NCBI GenBank assembly: GCA_017427385.1
Contig: JAFRSW010000014.1
Location: forward strand, 1 to 64,000
Source of the DNA: Bacteroidales bacterium
GTDB taxonomy: Bacteria; Bacteroidota; Bacteroidia; Bacteroidales; UBA932
Direction: 5' to 3'
Length of the DNA: 64,000 nt
Below the pieces are notes generated by a model. The model had not been told where the DNA came from, made no database searches, and worked only from the letters and a program-made list of their open reading frames with translations. Position numbers and translations under genes: made by a program. Shown here piece by piece: positions 25,661 through 34,387 of this stretch. Numbering within the stretch: position 1 is the first letter of the stretch; each line of letters opens with the position of its first letter.

Positions 25661-27838
25661 ATGAGAATGCTGCTTTTTCTTCTCTCTACCTTTTTTGCCA
25701 TGACCATATCCGGATGCAATCATAAAGAACCTGCTCCGGTGGAAGGGCCGGATACCCCGGATGCCCCGGGCGTCTACAGTGTGGAGGATTTCCTCGCCTT
25801 CGCTTCCGCCGTCAACAAGGGAGCATCCACCAAAGAATGGGAGAATGAAGAGGGTTGGGTAAATCTGTGCGCCGACCTTGATTTTGCAGGAGTGACGGAT
25901 TTCGAACCGGTAGGATATGTCACGGCTCCATGGGAGAACTATTTTCCTGCTGTGGTTAGCGGAAATCCCTTTACAGGCAAATTCGATGGCAATACCCATC
26001 ACATTAAAAACCTGAAACTGAACTGCAGCGGCACAGAAGCCGGGAAGCACTTCGGGATCTTTGGTTATGTGGGCCCCGGCGGCATCGTTCAGAACTTCAT
26101 CATAGACAATTCCTGTTCGTTGACGGTAGGGCCCGAGGTGACTGTTTCGCTGAGCGCAGGCATGATTGCCGGTGTGGTATATGATGCCACCGTGCGCGAC
26201 GTCACCAGCTATGCCCCGATGCTTTATCAAGGCAAGGCGACAGGCTATTTCCATATGGCCCTTATCGGTGGGTTGTATGCAAAGGAGAAAGGTTGCATAA
26301 TAGACAGCGTGCACAACTGGGGAGAGATTGGAGCGGAGGATTCGACCAATCTGGGATCAGGTGCTACCGGCATCCATGTGGCCGGTGTGGTCGGTTTTGC
26401 AAATGCTCCGACCGGCAATCTGAAACGAAACGTGATTTCTGATAGCAGCAACCATGGACACATGAATTCCCAAGCCGGGCGTACAGCGGGTATCGTGGCT
26501 GTAGCCAATTCCTGCACTGATATCATCAACTGCGAGAACCGCGGCAACCAGCTGAATACCATGCCCAAGTCCGACGGAGGCCGCCTTGGCAACATCTGCT
26601 GTTTCGCCTCCAACGGTTCTTCCATATCTGGATGCAAGAATTACGGCAACCTGATTTCGACCACTTCCGGTCGTGTCGGTGGAATCGTTTCCCTCCCCAA
26701 TGCCGGGAATTATTCCGACAACGAAAACTATGGCGAGATAATCTCAGACAGCGCATATCGTGGAGTTTTCTTCGGATATGTGACACAGGAGGCCGCATGG
26801 CAGGGAGGAACCGCTTCCGGAAAAGTCGGTAAATACAGTAATGGAAAATACACTTATGACCTGTATTCCGAAAGCGATAAGGTGCGGTATCTGGGCAAGG
26901 ACGGTTCATCGGGGAAGGCCACTTTCAAGGATGTGACCATTGATATCGCCACCGGCGATACTCCTGTCAATCCCGATCCCGACCTGAATGTCAGCGCCTC
27001 TTTCCGTATCTTCTTCATCGGCAACAGCTTTACAAAAGATGCTGTGGAACATCTTCCCGGCATACTTGCTGCCGCCGGCATAAAGGATATCCAGATGGTT
27101 CATATGTATTATGGCGGACGCACCATTCCGGAGTATAATGACGGATGGAGCACCTCGACGGATTACCATTGCTATGTGTGCAATCCTGGAAAGACGAGCT
27201 GGACGGACGTGAGCGGGAAAAGCCTCGCCACGGTTGCGGCCAGCGGCAAATGGGATATAGTCACCATTCAGGAACATACGGGTAGGAAACTGGCATGGGG
27301 ATGGACTACTACTGAAAAGACGGCGGTGCAGGGTCTTGTGGATAAAGTCAAAGCGGCTCAAAAAGCTGCCGGAGGCAATCCTAAGCTTTACTACATACTA
27401 TCGCAGGCTTATTTCAACCTGAGCAAGGCCCAGAATGTGACCAAACCGTTCTCCACTACGGACGAGATGTGGACCATAATCGCCGCCCAGGGCAAGAAAG
27501 CAGTGGAAGAGTGCGGCTTCGACGGAATCATTTCGACTGGTGCGATGCTTCAGAATCTCCGCACATCCTCGCTCAACAACAGCAACGGGCTGACCCGTGA
27601 CGGATATCATATGGACTATGGCATTTCCCGCTATGGCGCGTCCTGCACGGTATTCGAGACGGTTATAGGCCCCTTCAACGGCAACATCAAGCTCGACAAC
27701 AACACCTACCGGTACAGCAAGTCGTCCACAACCGACGGTTCCTGGTCGACGCCGGTAACGGATGCAACGGCACCTATTGCCCTCCAGGCGGCCCGCTATG
27801 CCATTTCCAAGCCCTACGAGGTAACCAGCATGAAATGA
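25661..27838 (+). CDS. lipoprotein: shared GLUG-like module + DUF4886 (SGNH-like hydrolase)
   Basis: 725 residues with a lipoprotein signal ending TISGC. The shared module starts near residue 36 (VYSVEDFLAFASAVNKGAS, then LCADLDFAGVTDFEPVGY), followed by GLUG-like repeats to about 440. The C-terminal half from about 445 matches DUF4886: a GNSFT nucleophile block in RIFFIGNSFTKDAVEHL and the distal DGYHMDYGISRYGAS block with the conserved Asp/His. This is an SGNH-type fold, usually an esterase or deacylase; activity is inferred. It is joined by four-base overlap to the acid phosphatase gene. Confidence 0.85.
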   Translation: MRMLLFLLSTFFAMTISGCNHKEPAPVEGPDTPDAPGVYSVEDFLAFASAVNKGASTKEWENEEGWVNLCADLDFAGVTDFEPVGYVTAPWENYFPAVVSGNPFTGKFDGNTHHIKNLKLNCSGTEAGKHFGIFGYVGPGGIVQNFIIDNSCSLTVGPEVTVSLSAGMIAGVVYDATVRDVTSYAPMLYQGKATGYFHMALIGGLYAKEKGCIIDSVHNWGEIGAEDSTNLGSGATGIHVAGVVGFANAPTGNLKRNVISDSSNHGHMNSQAGRTAGIVAVANSCTDIINCENRGNQLNTMPKSDGGRLGNICCFASNGSSISGCKNYGNLISTTSGRVGGIVSLPNAGNYSDNENYGEIISDSAYRGVFFGYVTQEAAWQGGTASGKVGKYSNGKYTYDLYSESDKVRYLGKDGSSGKATFKDVTIDIATGDTPVNPDPDLNVSASFRIFFIGNSFTKDAVEHLPGILAAAGIKDIQMVHMYYGGRTIPEYNDGWSTSTDYHCYVCNPGKTSWTDVSGKSLATVAASGKWDIVTIQEHTGRKLAWGWTTTEKTAVQGLVDKVKAAQKAAGGNPKLYYILSQAYFNLSKAQNVTKPFSTTDEMWTIIAAQGKKAVEECGFDGIISTGAMLQNLRTSSLNNSNGLTRDGYHMDYGISRYGASCTVFETVIGPFNGNIKLDNNTYRYSKSSTTDGSWSTPVTDATAPIALQAARYAISKPYEVTSMK

Positions 27839-29115
27839 GAATGCGCAGATTCATATCCTTCATACTCGCGGGGATGGCGCTCGCTGCCTTCCCCGCATCG
27901 GCCCAATCCATCAAGGATGCTGTGTATGCCGACCTGAACAAGGCCGGAGGCGTGTACTATATGTATGAATTCAGGGAGCATAAGGTTACTCCGCCTCCTA
28001 AGGGCTATACTCCCGTCTATCTGAGCCACTATGGCCGCCATGGGGCACGTTACCTGCTGAACGATACGCAGTTCGAACGCAGCCTTGGCGTGCTCCGTGC
28101 GGCACATGAACAGAATGCGCTTACTGAAGTGGGGGAGAGAATATGGCAGGAGGCATCCGCCTATTTCGAGGAGGACTGCCGTTACCGTGCCGGAGACCTG
28201 ACCCCACTTGGCTGGGAGCAGCATTACAAAATCGCCCGGGAAATCTACAATGCCAACAGGAAGTTCTTCAAGAAACAGCCTGTAGTGACCGCCGGAGCCA
28301 CCCAGATACCCCGGTGCATAGTATCGATGGCTGCTTTCTGCCAGGGGCTTGCGAGTGCGGATCCTTCGCTCCAGATATATGAGGCGGCTTCCAGAGCCGA
28401 TCTCGATGAAATAAACCCTCACGCAGATGAGAATCCACGCAGGGTGAGCGTCAGGATGGAAGGAGGCCGGTATTCGCGTATAGACCCCTGGGGAACAGGA
28501 CTCAAAGGTTTTATCGATGCCAGGATAGACCATCGTGCAATATGCGGGCGTATCTTCGCCGATCCTGATTTCCCGAAGCCATTCAGGGGCACCCGGGCCT
28601 TTGTCACGGACTTTTATGACCTGGTGTTCAACATGCAGTGCACTCCGACGAAACGCAGCCTTATGTGGTTTTTTACCCCGGATGAATGCTACAAGCTCTG
28701 GGAGATAAACAACTACATCCATTATATGGAGTCGGCGCCTTATGCTACCAAGCGCGATATGCCGGCATTGATGAATCTGATTGCCGATGCAGACAGTGCC
28801 CTGGCTGCCGGAAAACCGACCGTACGCCTTCGTTTTGGCCACGATACGGTATTCCTCTTCCTCATATCCGCTTTCGGTGCGGACGGGTTTGGCATAGTGC
28901 CATCCAGTGCTGATGAGATCTCCGCGACCTGGGCCAATTACAGGGCTCCCATGGCTGCGACTCTCTATCTCCTGTTTTGCAGGAACAAGGCGGGAAACGT
29001 CCTGGTGAAGATGGTTGTCAATGGTGAGGAGGCCACTCTTCCCCTTGAACCCGTTACAGGTCCTTGGTATAATTGGGAAGATCTTAAGAGTAACCTTGAA
29101 GAAAAAGGTGAATAA
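27835..29115 (+). CDS. periplasmic histidine acid phosphatase (phytase/MINPP-like branch 2)
   Basis: 426 residues with a signal peptide ending ASA-QS (about residue 24). The catalytic RHGxR block is Arg68-His69-Gly70-Ala71-Arg72 in SHYGRHGARYLL. The distal proton-donor block is His336-Asp337 in RFGHDTVFLF. The HD form resembles phytase/acid phosphatase, whereas MINPP enzymes use HAE. It forms a phosphohistidine and releases inorganic phosphate from phosphomonoesters. It overlaps the previous gene by four bases and is the last gene of the SusCD locus; no terminator is visible before guaA. Relatives in gut Bacteroides act on inositol hexakisphosphate, so phytate is a candidate substrate. Confidence 0.9.
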   Translation: MRMRRFISFILAGMALAAFPASAQSIKDAVYADLNKAGGVYYMYEFREHKVTPPPKGYTPVYLSHYGRHGARYLLNDTQFERSLGVLRAAHEQNALTEVGERIWQEASAYFEEDCRYRAGDLTPLGWEQHYKIAREIYNANRKFFKKQPVVTAGATQIPRCIVSMAAFCQGLASADPSLQIYEAASRADLDEINPHADENPRRVSVRMEGGRYSRIDPWGTGLKGFIDARIDHRAICGRIFADPDFPKPFRGTRAFVTDFYDLVFNMQCTPTKRSLMWFFTPDECYKLWEINNYIHYMESAPYATKRDMPALMNLIADADSALAAGKPTVRLRFGHDTVFLFLISAFGADGFGIVPSSADEISATWANYRAPMAATLYLLFCRNKAGNVLVKMVVNGEEATLPLEPVTGPWYNWEDLKSNLEEKGE

Positions 29116-29130
29116 TCGGCGTAAATAAAT

Positions 29131-29138
29131 TAAATTTG
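29131..29138 (+). promoter_or_regulatory. -7 element before guaA
   Basis: TAAATTTG matches TAnnTTTG and ends 20 bases before the guaA ATG at 29159, separating guaA from the SusCD operon. No convincing -33 element is present. Confidence 0.6.
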
Positions 29139-29158
29139 TAGAACAAACTCTTAACATT

Positions 29159-30142
29159 ATGACTACAGGAAACGTACGCCCTGCCGACATGGAGCGCATC
29201 ACGACTCCGGCTCTGGCCAAGAAATTCATCGATGAACAGATTAAAGAGCTTCGCGCTCAGATTGGGGACAAAAAAGTGCTTCTGGCACTCTCGGGGGGCG
29301 TTGATTCCTCCGTGGTTGCCGCGCTTCTCATAAAAGCAGTCGGCAAGCAGCTGGTTTCCGTTCACGTCAATCACGGCCTTTTGCGCAAAGGCGAGCCCGA
29401 GCAGGTGGTGCGCGTCTTCCGCGATGAGCTTAACGCAAACCTGGTTTATGTCGATGCAGTCGACCGTTTTCTGGACAAGCTGGCCGGAGTGGCCGATCCC
29501 GAGCAGAAGCGCAAGATCATAGGCGCTGAGTTCATCCGCGTTTTCGAAGAAGAGGCCCGCAAGCTGGATGGCATCAGTTTCCTGGCACAGGGAACAATCT
29601 ATCCCGATATAGTCGAATCCGGTCCCGTCAAGTCCCACCACAATGTGGGCGGCCTGCCCGAAGACCTCAAGTTCGAGCTTGTAGAGCCCATAAAGCTGCT
29701 CTTCAAGGACGAAGTGCGGGTGGTGGGCAAGGAACTCGGCCTTCCGGACAATATGGTATTCCGCCAGCCGTTCCCCGGCCCCGGCCTGGGTGTGCGCTGC
29801 ACCGGTGCCATCACCCGCGACCGTCTGGAGGCCCTGCGCGAAAGCGATGCCATCCTCCGTGAGGAATTCGCAAAGAACGGACTGGAAGGCAAAGTCTGGC
29901 AGTACTTTACCGTCGTGCCCGACTACAAGTCCACGGGCGTTAAAGATGGCAAGCGTAGCTGGGACTGGCCCGTCATCATCCGTGCCGTCAACACCCGGGA
30001 CGCCATGACCGCCACCATAGAGGAAATTCCCTATGAACTCCTGCACCACATTACCCGGCGCATCGTAACCGAAGTCCCCGGGGTGAATCGCGTCCTCTAC
30101 GACCTCACCCCGAAACCGACTGGCACCATAGAGTGGGAATAG
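29159..30142 (+). CDS. guaA: GMP synthase, ATP-PPase/dimerisation part only (no amidotransferase domain)
   Basis: Amidates XMP to GMP. The PP-loop SGGVDSS is at residues 45-51, and the characteristic [15 protein letters not shown] and C-terminal [14 protein letters not shown] are present. At 327 residues it consists of the ATP pyrophosphatase and dimerisation domains only; the N-terminal class I glutamine amidotransferase of about 190 residues found in most bacterial GuaA is absent, and no separate subunit is encoded nearby. It therefore resembles the split archaeal subunit arrangement or an ammonia-dependent enzyme. It has its own -7 element and is followed 13 bases later by a sulfatase. Confidence 0.92.
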   Translation: MTTGNVRPADMERITTPALAKKFIDEQIKELRAQIGDKKVLLALSGGVDSSVVAALLIKAVGKQLVSVHVNHGLLRKGEPEQVVRVFRDELNANLVYVDAVDRFLDKLAGVADPEQKRKIIGAEFIRVFEEEARKLDGISFLAQGTIYPDIVESGPVKSHHNVGGLPEDLKFELVEPIKLLFKDEVRVVGKELGLPDNMVFRQPFPGPGLGVRCTGAITRDRLEALRESDAILREEFAKNGLEGKVWQYFTVVPDYKSTGVKDGKRSWDWPVIIRAVNTRDAMTATIEEIPYELLHHITRRIVTEVPGVNRVLYDLTPKPTGTIEWE

Positions 30143-30155
30143 CCTTCTTATCGAT

Positions 30156-31550
30156 ATGAAAGGAATTAGCAAGATCACTGCCGGAGTAGGCGCCCTCGCA
30201 GCGATTGGCGGATGCGCTTCCGACAGGCAGAACACCAAACCCAACATTGTTTTCTTTTTTGCAGACGACATAGGCGCGGAGTGCTTCGGCTGCTATGGCG
30301 GTGTGGAATACGAAACCCCCTGCATAGATTCGCTGGCAAAGGCGGGCATTCAGTACATGAACATGAACGCCCAGCCGCTCAGTTCACCTTCCCGAGTGCA
30401 GGTGATGACAGGCCTCTACAACGACCGCAACTACGTGGCCTTCGGCTACATGAACCAGGATGAGCATACCTTCGCCCAGGTGGCTAAGGAAGGCGGTTAC
30501 GAGACGGCCATAGTGGGTAAGTGGCAGCTTGGGCGCAGCCGTGCGATGCTTCCCATCGCCGGTTTCGACGAGTTCTTCTGCAGCCAGATAGAGATGTATC
30601 TCGAGAGCCGCGGCCCTCGCCAGACAGACCGTTACGCCAACAGCATGTGGGACAACAACGGCGAGCGCTACGACTTTGCCATCTACGGCCCCGATGCCAT
30701 GCAGGACTATGCCTTCGACTACATCGACCGCAAGGTGGCGGAGAAGAAGCCCTTCCTCCTCTACTACACCGAACCGCTGGTGCACACGCCCCATACCACC
30801 ACGCCTGACACCGAGATCTGGGACGATCTCTACGACAGCCGCTTCTCTTCCGGGGCGGACACATCCTACTTCAAGTATCAGGTGCGCTACATGGACAAGC
30901 AGGTGGGTGCCATGGTTCGTCACCTGAAGGAAAAGGGCGTCTGGGACAATACCATCTTCATCTTCGCATCCGACAATGGCACTTCCACCCGCATCCTCTC
31001 CAAGACCTCAGACGGCCGCGAGGTGCAGGGCGGAAAGGGCGAACCCACCTACATCGGCACGCACGTGCCCATGATAATCGCCTGGGGAGACAAACTCGCC
31101 GGGCGGAAGGCCGAGCATCTGGCGGATCTCACCGACATCCTGCCCACTATAGCGGATATCGCCGGCATTGAGATTCCGGAGGATTGGAACCTGGACGGCG
31201 TGAGCCTGTATCCGGAACTCTGCGGGAAGGAACCCAACGCCAAGAACCTGGTGCTGGTGCACTTCAATCCGCTCTGGCCTACTACTCCTTCGCCGAAGGC
31301 ATCCCGCTACGCGATGGATGATGACTATGCCTACTTCTGGGACGGCCGCATCTACAACTATCGGGAGGATCCCGAGTTCAGGAATCCGTTGAAGTGGGAA
31401 CAGGCGACAGCCGAACTGCAGGAACGCCTGAAGCCGCTGAAGGACAGGGTGGACGAGATGGCCGACTTCTATCCCGACAAGCCCGGCGCGCCCAGGAAGT
31501 TCCCCTACAAGACCTTCTACGACTTCGCTCCTCCGCAGAATCCATTCTGA
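30156..31550 (+). CDS. Ser-type sulfatase (lipoprotein)
   Basis: 464-residue alkaline-phosphatase-fold sulfatase. The N terminus looks like a lipoprotein signal ending IGGC (Cys20). The metal site opens with PNIVFFFADD. The catalytic motif is Ser76-Ser77-Pro78-Ser79-Arg80 followed by VQVMTG, so the formylglycine precursor is serine, not cysteine. The substrate-side blocks GKWQLG and FASDNGT are present. It hydrolyses a sulfate ester, probably on a glycan. The stop overlaps the start of an anSME gene by one base, matching the requirement of Ser-type sulfatases for that maturase. Confidence 0.93.
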   Translation: MKGISKITAGVGALAAIGGCASDRQNTKPNIVFFFADDIGAECFGCYGGVEYETPCIDSLAKAGIQYMNMNAQPLSSPSRVQVMTGLYNDRNYVAFGYMNQDEHTFAQVAKEGGYETAIVGKWQLGRSRAMLPIAGFDEFFCSQIEMYLESRGPRQTDRYANSMWDNNGERYDFAIYGPDAMQDYAFDYIDRKVAEKKPFLLYYTEPLVHTPHTTTPDTEIWDDLYDSRFSSGADTSYFKYQVRYMDKQVGAMVRHLKEKGVWDNTIFIFASDNGTSTRILSKTSDGREVQGGKGEPTYIGTHVPMIIAWGDKLAGRKAEHLADLTDILPTIADIAGIEIPEDWNLDGVSLYPELCGKEPNAKNLVLVHFNPLWPTTPSPKASRYAMDDDYAYFWDGRIYNYREDPEFRNPLKWEQATAELQERLKPLKDRVDEMADFYPDKPGAPRKFPYKTFYDFAPPQNPF

Positions 31551-32755
31551 TGAAGGACAGCGCTTTTGAAAAGACCCTTACCCTGAACGATGCCGTCCGC
31601 CTGAGCGGTCCGGCGTCGTTCAATGTCATGATAAAGCCTGCCGGGTCACTCTGCAACCTGAACTGCAAGTATTGCTACTACCTGGACAAGGCGGATATCT
31701 ACGGCGGGCGCGAGCCCGTGATGAGCGAGGCGATGCTTGAGACTGTGGTAAGGGAGTATATTGCCGCCAACGATGTGCCGGAAGTTACCTTCAACTGGCA
31801 CGGCGGTGAACCGCTGGTTCTCGGCTTGGATTTCTACCGCAAGGCCATGGCTCTGGAGCAAAAGTATGCGGACGGGAAGAAGATAAACAACACCATACAG
31901 ACCAACGGCGTGCTGCTGAACGCGGAATGGGCAGATTTCTTCCGGGAGCACGGCTTCCTTGTAGGCATTTCCATAGATGGCCCCAGGGAGATTCACGACA
32001 GATACCGCAAGGACAAGGGTGGTGCACCCACTTTCGAGAAGGTGATGCATGGAGTTGAACTGCTCCGGAACGCCGGGGTGGAATTCAATACCATGTCCAC
32101 TGTCAACAAGGCCTCGGAAGGCCATGGAGCGGAGGTGTACCGTTTCCTTAAAACGCTAGGAACCAGATATTTCCAGTTCATGCCCGTGGTGGAGCATGTG
32201 AAGGACGGCTGCATCGTGGATCCTTCTGAAGAGGGATCGAAGATAGCCCCATGGTCCATCAGTGACATAGCATTCGGACATTTCCTATGCGACATCTTCG
32301 ACGAATGGTTCCATGGTGACGTGGGACGCTATTTCGTGGGGCAGTTCGATGCCGCATTAGCCTGCTGGTGCGGAGTTCCTCCCGGGATATGTGTCTTTTC
32401 GGAAACCTGCGGCGGTAATGCCATCCTGGAGCATAACGGCGACCTTTACCCCTGCGACCATTTCGTCTATCCCAAATACCGCCTTGGCAACATATCCGAG
32501 ACTCCCATAAGGGAGATGATGGCTTCCGACGCCCAGGTCCGCTTCGGCATAAACAAGCGCAACACCCTGCCTTCCACCTGCCGCAAGTGCCAGTGGTTCT
32601 TCGCCTGCCACGGCGAGTGCCCCAAGCACCGCTTCACACGTACAGAAAAGGGAGAAACCGGTCTTAATTCGCTGTGCAGCGGATACAAGATCTTTTTCTC
32701 CCATATCTCTCCATACATGGACTTTATGAAGAGACAGCTTCTGGGGCGTCGCTAG
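31550..32755 (+). CDS. anaerobic sulfatase-maturating enzyme (anSME, radical SAM/SPASM)
   Basis: 401-residue radical SAM enzyme that converts the sulfatase active-site serine (or cysteine) to formylglycine. The cluster-binding CxxxCxxC is Cys35, Cys39, Cys42 in CNLNCKYCYY. FNWHGGEPLV and TIQTNGVLL follow. A C-terminal SPASM region carries the auxiliary-cluster cysteines (for example CGGNA, YPCDHFVYP, CRKCQWFFACHGECPKHR). The ATG at 31550 is chosen over an upstream in-frame start because it begins the family N terminus (FNVMIKPAGSLCNLNC) and is coupled to the sulfatase stop. Confidence 0.95.
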   Translation: MKDSAFEKTLTLNDAVRLSGPASFNVMIKPAGSLCNLNCKYCYYLDKADIYGGREPVMSEAMLETVVREYIAANDVPEVTFNWHGGEPLVLGLDFYRKAMALEQKYADGKKINNTIQTNGVLLNAEWADFFREHGFLVGISIDGPREIHDRYRKDKGGAPTFEKVMHGVELLRNAGVEFNTMSTVNKASEGHGAEVYRFLKTLGTRYFQFMPVVEHVKDGCIVDPSEEGSKIAPWSISDIAFGHFLCDIFDEWFHGDVGRYFVGQFDAALACWCGVPPGICVFSETCGGNAILEHNGDLYPCDHFVYPKYRLGNISETPIREMMASDAQVRFGINKRNTLPSTCRKCQWFFACHGECPKHRFTRTEKGETGLNSLCSGYKIFFSHISPYMDFMKRQLLGRR

Positions 32756-34254
32756 TCCAGCATCTTAGATGCTTTTTCGATCAGTTCCGCAAACTGTTTG
32801 CGGAAGCCTCCCTCGTCCTTGCCGAGTGAACTGCTGACCAGCTCCAGGGCCATTTGAGGGGTAGCGTTGGCCTTATATTCACTGTTCCTCAGACATAGCG
32901 CATAGGTGGTTATGCCTGCAGCAAAACGGAAGTTCTCTGATGCGGCCGCGCTGATGGATCCCTTGTCATTAAGAGTCGGAACGGCGATATCCAGGCCAAG
33001 AGGACGGCTTTCGCCGCCGAGGGCGAGCTTGTAGCGAACGTCGAAACGGGCAAGGCCTTCATCCGCCTTGAATCCTTCAGCGGGCACAATCTCATATAGA
33101 GCGGTGATTGTCTGGCCGGCACCAATCTCGCCCGCATCCTTCTTGTCATTCTCAAAATCTTCATTGCTCATCACTCGGTTCTCGTATCCTATCAGCCTGT
33201 AGCTGTCCACCGCTTCGCCCTTGAAGGTTATCTGGCACTTGGTATCGTTGGCCACTGCATAGAAGTGACTCCTTTCGTTTACGAACACCTTCATCATCTC
33301 CTCCTCGCAGTCCACGTAGGTGTAGGTGCCGTTGCCGTGGTTGGAGAGACTCTCCATCCTGGAGTCCTGGAAGTTGCCGGTGCCGAAGCCCATGATGCTG
33401 AGGTAGATGCCCTTGTCGAGGTAGCTCTCCACCATCTCCACCAGCGCCTCGGTATTGGACACGCCCACGTTGAAATCGCCGTCGGTGCACATGATGATGC
33501 GGTTGTTGCCACCCTTGATATAATGTTCGGTCGCCTCGTCGTATGCCATCTTCATGGCCGCACCGCCAGCAGTGGACCCGCTGGCCTGCAGCTTCTTGAT
33601 AGCGGCCTTGATCTTGCTGGCATTTTTCACGAGGGTGGATTCCAGAAGCATCTTAACTTCGCCTGAGTAGGTGATGATGGCTATCCTGTCGGTGGGTTTC
33701 ATGTAATCAATCATGGTGCAGAGGCCGGTCTTGATAAGGTCAATCCTGTCGGAGCCGTTCATTGAACCCGAAGTATCGATGAGCAGGATGTAGTTGGCAT
33801 CGGGAATCTCGCTGTCTTTCAGCGACTTGCCCTTCAAACCCAGGCGCAGCAGCTTGTGTTCCGGGTTCCAAGGGCAGTCGCCGACTTCTGCATTTATGGA
33901 AACGGTTTCATCTCCCGTAGGATCTGCGTAATCGAAAGTGAAATAGTTGAGGTATTCTTCTACGCGCACGGAATTCCTGTCAGGCATCCTGCCGCTGTTG
34001 ATGCAGCGGCGCATATAGGCGTAGGCTGCACCGTCGGCATCGACGGAGAAAGTGGATGTGGGCTGCTCGCTGACTTTGACGAAGTCGTTCTCTTTGATTT
34101 CGTCGAAGTTGTCGCCGGGGACTTCGTTTATTTCTCCCTCCGCAGTCATGCCGTCATAATAAGCGCCATCGAAACTGAAAAAATCCCCTTTCATGCAGGA
34201 AACAGCAAGGACCGATGCGGCCATTGTGAGTGTGATGATCTGATTCTTTTTCAT
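32752..34254 (-). CDS. von Willebrand factor A lipoprotein (YfbK-like)
   Basis: 500 residues with a lipoprotein signal ending LAVSC. An N-terminal vWF-associated domain covers about 60-155 (STFSVDADGAAYAYMRRCIN and VEEYLNYF). The vWA domain starts at about 155 with an intact MIDAS Asp160-x-Ser162-x-Ser164 in LLIDTSGSMNGS. A DUF3520-like C-terminal part follows (YKLALGGESRPLGLDIAVP). Such proteins are envelope-bound, metal-dependent adhesion or assembly factors with no known substrate. The gene is convergent with anSME, overlapping it by four bases, and divergent from the NigD-like gene across a 133-base region containing an inverted repeat. Confidence 0.9.
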   Translation of the reverse strand: MKKNQIITLTMAASVLAVSCMKGDFFSFDGAYYDGMTAEGEINEVPGDNFDEIKENDFVKVSEQPTSTFSVDADGAAYAYMRRCINSGRMPDRNSVRVEEYLNYFTFDYADPTGDETVSINAEVGDCPWNPEHKLLRLGLKGKSLKDSEIPDANYILLIDTSGSMNGSDRIDLIKTGLCTMIDYMKPTDRIAIITYSGEVKMLLESTLVKNASKIKAAIKKLQASGSTAGGAAMKMAYDEATEHYIKGGNNRIIMCTDGDFNVGVSNTEALVEMVESYLDKGIYLSIMGFGTGNFQDSRMESLSNHGNGTYTYVDCEEEMMKVFVNERSHFYAVANDTKCQITFKGEAVDSYRLIGYENRVMSNEDFENDKKDAGEIGAGQTITALYEIVPAEGFKADEGLARFDVRYKLALGGESRPLGLDIAVPTLNDKGSISAAASENFRFAAGITTYALCLRNSEYKANATPQMALELVSSSLGKDEGGFRKQFAELIEKASKMLD

Positions 34255-34299
34255 ATTTGTTTCGTTTTGTTTTCTGCTCTTTAAACCGGGCTTTTGACG

Positions 34300-34347
34300 A
34301 ATCTTGCATGGAAAAGAGAAAAATAATCCATATTTTCGTGCAAGATT
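34300..34347. repeat. inverted repeat in the divergent vWA/NigD region
   Basis: AATCTTGCA at 34300-34308 and TGCAAGATT at 34339-34347 are exact inverted copies separated by 30 bases, with further partial symmetry at the flanks. The pair lies between the two divergent starts (34254 and 34388), which suggests an operator for a dimeric regulator. A near-match to the -7 element, TATTTTCG at 34331-34338, sits just left of the right arm. Confidence 0.55.
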
Positions 34348-34387
34348 GAGCTTATTCCAGGTTTATTGATTGAAACCGGACAAAGAA

